A DNA stretch of 24,570 nucleotides, from positions 1 to 24,570 of the forward strand of contig JAWXTR010000040.1 in NCBI GenBank assembly GCA_044433365.1, given 5' to 3'. Shown one piece after another: positions 21,941-24,570 of this stretch. This DNA comes from CAMQVM01 sp044433365. GTDB taxonomy: Bacteria; Bacteroidota; Bacteroidia; Bacteroidales; Rikenellaceae. The position numbers and the translations under genes were made by a program. The number at the start of each line of letters is the position of its first letter. Within the stretch, counting starts at the first letter, position 1. The notes under the pieces are model-generated. The model was not told the origin of the DNA. It worked only from the letters and a program-made list of their open reading frames with translations, and searched no databases.

Positions 21941-23311
21941 ATGAGAAAAATAGCAATTATTACAGCTCCGCTTCTGCTCTTTACTGCACTAAGCAGCTGT
22001 AATTTATATAAAACATACAAAACTCCTGAAATTGAAGAGGTTGAGAATATCTACCGCATTAGCTCTGCGCTCGACGACACCACTTCAATCGCTTCTCTTG
22101 GCTACAAAGAGCTTTTTACTGATAGTGAGCTTCAAAAGTTGATTGATGAGGGGCTGGAGAGTAATAGCGATATTCAAATTGCACTTTTGCAAATTGAGCA
22201 AGCTCAGGCATCACTTTATGCAGCAAGACTTTCGTATCTTCCATCGCTATCGGCTGGTGCATCGGCATCGACTAGTAGCTTTGATGGAGCAAAAGCGTCA
22301 AATAACTACTCCCTATCGCTATCAGCAGCGTGGGAGATAGATATTTTTGGTAAAAAATGGAATGCTAAAGAGAAAGCAATAGCAGCTGTAGATGAAAGTT
22401 ACGCCTATAAACAGGCTGTAAGAAGTAGGCTTATTGCTACAATTGCTGAGAGCTACTACACTCTACTTATGTATGACAAACAGCTCGAAATTAGCAAAGC
22501 CAACCTTGTAATTAGAGAGGAAAATCTTAGAGTTTTAAGAGCTTTAAAGCTAAATAGCACCACTACCGATGCTGCAATTGCGCAGGCTGAGGCTAGCAAG
22601 ATAAAGGTTGAGGCGTCGCTTCTAACGCTTCAAAAGCAGATTAGTACAGTAGAAAATTCGCTATCAACACTGCTTGGTAGTGTGGCAAGTAGCATCGAAA
22701 GAGGTAGTTTAGATATTCAAAATTTTCCTTCTGAGATATCTTACGGATTGCCGATTACGATGCTTCGTACAAGAGCCGATATAAAGATTGCGGAGTATAA
22801 TTATGCACAAGCTCACTACACCACTAACGAAGCTCGTGCCAACTTCTACCCCTCAATCTCGCTTAGTGGTTCGGCTGGATGGACAAACAGTTCGGGAGGT
22901 GTAGTTGCCGATCCTATGGCACTGCTTCTTAGTGCAGCGGCTTCGCTAACACAACCAATTTTTAATAAAGGTACAAATACCGCCAACTTAAAAATCTCGG
23001 AAGCGGCGCAAGAGGCAGCAGCAGTTGAGTTTAGACAGACTGTTTTAGAGGCTGGTGCTGAGGTAAACGATGCTCTAATTCAGTGGCAAACTGCAAAGAG
23101 CCGCTTAGAGCTATCTAGCAAAGAGATTGCTTCGCAACAGAGAGCACTCCACGCTACGGAGCTTCTAATGAAACATGGTTCTACAAACTATCTCGAAGTT
23201 TTAGTTGCACAGCAGAGCCTTTTAGATGCTCAGCTAACATCTGTAAGCGATAAATATGATGAAATATCTGGGGTAATTAATCTTTACTACTCTTTAGGTG
23301 GAGGTAATTAA
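21941..23311 (+). CDS. RND efflux outer-membrane factor lipoprotein (NodT/OprM family)
   Basis: TolC-like channel closing the tripartite pump. The 456-residue protein has a lipoprotein signal with lipobox LSSC and Cys20. Two outer-membrane-efflux repeats follow (about 60-250 and 265-455), the first with LIDEGLESNSDIQIALLQIEQAQASL, the second with LRTRADIKIAEYNYAQAH, the NodT-type RADI motif, and NFYPSISLSG. It starts 6 bases after the pump stop, so the two are translationally close, and ends before a strong terminator. Confidence 0.94.
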   Translation: MRKIAIITAPLLLFTALSSCNLYKTYKTPEIEEVENIYRISSALDDTTSIASLGYKELFTDSELQKLIDEGLESNSDIQIALLQIEQAQASLYAARLSYLPSLSAGASASTSSFDGAKASNNYSLSLSAAWEIDIFGKKWNAKEKAIAAVDESYAYKQAVRSRLIATIAESYYTLLMYDKQLEISKANLVIREENLRVLRALKLNSTTTDAAIAQAEASKIKVEASLLTLQKQISTVENSLSTLLGSVASSIERGSLDIQNFPSEISYGLPITMLRTRADIKIAEYNYAQAHYTTNEARANFYPSISLSGSAGWTNSSGGVVADPMALLLSAAASLTQPIFNKGTNTANLKISEAAQEAAAVEFRQTVLEAGAEVNDALIQWQTAKSRLELSSKEIASQQRALHATELLMKHGSTNYLEVLVAQQSLLDAQLTSVSDKYDEISGVINLYYSLGGGN

Positions 23312-23330
23312 GTATCGATAAAGATTTTTT

Positions 23331-23370
23331 AAAGAGGGGGGTGTTGAATTTTCAACACCCCCCTCTTTTC
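23331..23370 (+). terminator. Strong GC-rich intrinsic terminator after the efflux operon
   Basis: A perfect 18-bp inverted repeat (23331-23348 with 23351-23368) with a six-G/six-C core and a short TTTT tail. It lies 19 bases past the stop. An A/T-rich flank on the left could make it work in both directions. Confidence 0.85.
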
Positions 23371-23446
23371 GCATGAGTAAAAGTAAGTTTTTTATGAATT
23401 TTAAAAAAATATAGGAAAATATCCTTTTTTATTCCAAATAATTATA

Positions 23447-23454
23447 TATTTTTG
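23447..23454 (+). promoter_or_regulatory. Possible -7 box upstream of rlmH
   Basis: TATTTTTG matches TAnnTTTG, but no TTTG lies 19-20 nt upstream and the leader would be about 160 nt. A looser ACAATTTG near 23556 is an alternative. Confidence 0.25.
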
Positions 23455-23621
23455 GTAGAAAATAGTAGATAAAACATGTTTTTTAAAAAAAATGAGTAAA
23501 AAAGTGGGTGAAAATACAATATTGCTTGTAAAATCTACAATAATATTGAAATGGCACAATTTGTGTACGAGAACTTGCTTTTCTCATAATAAAATTAATT
23601 AATGAGAAATTTAATAAACTT

Positions 23622-24095
23622 ATGAATATAGAACTAATTGTAATTGGAAAAACAAATGTAGATTTTGTTGAGATTGGGATAGCTGAATACAAAAAGCGAC
23701 TATCTAAATATACAAAATTTAACATTACAACATTCCCTGATATTAAAGGGGCTAAAAGCATGGCAGTAGGTGAGATTAAACAGAGAGAGGGAGAGATGCT
23801 ACTATCGGCTCTAAAAGATTTTGACGAAGTAGTGCTTCTTGACGAGAGGGGAAAAGAGTTTAGTAGCGAAGGTTTCGCCACATATATCGAAAATCTCAAC
23901 CTACGCTCGGTTAGAAATATTGCTTTTGTTATTGGTGGAGCTTATGGCTTTAGTGAGCAGGTATACAGTAGATGTACATCAAAAATATCGCTCTCAAAAA
24001 TGACCTTTTCACACCAAATGATAAGGCTTATCTTTATAGAGCAACTATATAGGGCACACACCATAATAAAAGGAGAGCCTTATCATCATAAATAG
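23622..24095 (+). CDS. rlmH: 23S rRNA pseudouridine-1915 N3-methyltransferase RlmH
   Basis: SPOUT-class methyltransferase that uses SAM to methylate pseudouridine 1915 of 23S rRNA on assembled ribosomes. The 157 residues match the family length. VVLLDERGKEFSSEGFA (70-86), FVIGGAYGFS (102-111) of the knotted SAM site, and the C-terminal LSKMTFSHQMIRLIFIEQLYRAHTIIKGEPYHHK are nearly invariant family blocks. It is a stand-alone gene with a repeat (R7) immediately after its stop. It is the second rRNA-modification gene in the window. Confidence 0.97.
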   Translation: MNIELIVIGKTNVDFVEIGIAEYKKRLSKYTKFNITTFPDIKGAKSMAVGEIKQREGEMLLSALKDFDEVVLLDERGKEFSSEGFATYIENLNLRSVRNIAFVIGGAYGFSEQVYSRCTSKISLSKMTFSHQMIRLIFIEQLYRAHTIIKGEPYHHK

Positions 24096-24148
24096 TTAGA
24101 AATTCCCTAAATCTATTCCGAAAATCAGATTTTAGAAGTTCCTCTAAA
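24096..24148. repeat. Gene-end repeat R7 (after rlmH)
   Basis: TTAGAAATTCCCTAAAT (24096-24112) and GATTTTAGAAGTTCCTCTAA (24128-24147) are direct, diverged copies of the core separated by about 15 nt. They start at the rlmH stop codon. Confidence 0.6.
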
Positions 24149-24570
24149 CAATATACCTAAGTAGCTGTTATTTAAAAAGTTAAATAATAACAGATATTTG
24201 GGCTTGGGATTTGTATGCTTTTTTGAAAAGGGTCATTCGCAAAAATGGAGGTAATAGAAAAACTATATTTAACACTTTTTAAGAAAAAGTGAACAAAAAC
24301 ACGCCTTAAGTGGCTCTTCGAGACCACTGAGCGCACAATTTTTGAAAAAAAATTGTGAGGCAAATCCGCAGAAAGGGTTTTGCGAATCCGCATGAAAAGT
24401 TAGAGTGTAGGGTATAGTGTTTAGAAAAATTAATTTTTACAAGTTGCCATATTAAGTAGTGTAAAACAATTATTGCCATATTTTTAACAGCACTCTTGGA
24501 GCGATATTTTTTACTATTAAATCTCAATGTAGAATAACTATATTTTCAATTCAATAGCAAAAAATCTCAT
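24149..24570. other. Non-coding, hairpin-rich right end
   Basis: No credible gene was seen. Visible structure: GGTCATTCGCAAAA (24229-24242) followed by ATGGAGGTAAT; a hairpin CACTTTTT-AAG-AAAAAGTG (24273-24291); a hairpin with arms AGTGGCTC and GAG-A-CCACT around 24310-24329; a 10-bp hairpin CACAATTTTT/AAAAATTGTG (24334-24357); and AATCCGCA repeated twice (from about 24363 and 24385). Several pieces match the leader region at 12295-12390. It could be a decayed gene start, an untranslated RNA or the edge of another element. Confidence 0.45.

Larger units (their letters stand above)
23312..23621. other. Intergenic region between efflux operon and rlmH
   Basis: Contains the efflux terminator (23331-23368), a very AT-rich stretch with a possible -7 box (23447-23454), and a hairpin TTCTCAT/ATGAGAA (23581-23587 with 23602-23608) just before rlmH. 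No credible gene was seen on either strand. Confidence 0.6.

Noticed and set aside
23483..23899. Minus-strand frame of 138 codons overlapping rlmH
   Set aside because: Antisense to the highly conserved rlmH, with no family resemblance.
24306..24527. Minus-strand frame of 73 codons at the right end
   Set aside because: It runs through several hairpins, has biased random-looking composition and no recognisable motif or promoter.

Overview
The window looks like chromosomal DNA of a Bacteroidota bacterium, most likely order Bacteroidales. The DNA is AT-rich and Shine-Dalgarno sequences are largely absent. Several genes are preceded by Bacteroidota-type promoters (a -7 box TAnnTTTG, with a -33 TTTG about 19-20 nt upstream). 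The gene content also fits: a polysaccharide lyase, a sufBCDS operon, a pseudouridine synthase with a long Arg/Ser/Asn-rich leader, a LytS/LytTR two-component pair, an outer-membrane barrel with an N-terminal carboxypeptidase-regulatory-like domain, and an RND pump with lipoprotein adaptor and outer-membrane factor. I cannot name a genus from sequence alone. No tRNA, rRNA, CRISPR array or prophage was seen.

Left part (1-9600), all on the minus strand. The edge carries the first codons of an IS3-like transposase. Next is a secreted family 8 polysaccharide lyase behind a -7 box and a perfect 12-bp palindrome resembling a LacI-family operator. Then comes sufB-sufC-sufD-sufS-tmk (Fe-S cluster assembly plus dTMP kinase), ending in a strong terminator, and upstream of it an RsuA/RluB-type rRNA pseudouridine synthase with a disordered N-terminal half of about 385 residues.

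Middle part (9600-12200). hpt-queE (purine salvage and 7-deazaguanine synthesis, minus strand) and purE (de novo purine synthesis, plus strand) diverge from two promoters whose -7 boxes form one near-perfect palindrome, so RNA polymerase probably cannot occupy both at once. A DUF2148 ferredoxin-like protein follows purE.

Right part (12200-24100), all on the plus strand. An outer-membrane beta-barrel protein, a LytS-type histidine kinase and a LytTR response regulator are followed by a complete RND tripartite efflux system (lipoprotein adaptor, HAE1-type pump, NodT-type outer-membrane factor) and then rlmH. This looks like an envelope sensing and export region; the regulatory link between sensor and pump is inferred only from proximity.

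The most unusual non-coding signals are a short intergenic repeat family (core TTTTAGAAGTTCCCTTAAA, often paired with AAAGGGGAGTT) lying just after the stop codons of at least seven genes, an AT-rich palindromic repeat in two gaps of the suf operon, and a non-coding right end (24096-24570) with several hairpins that shares motifs with the leader region of the outer-membrane protein gene. I did not find a clearly new multi-gene system; most genes belong to known families.
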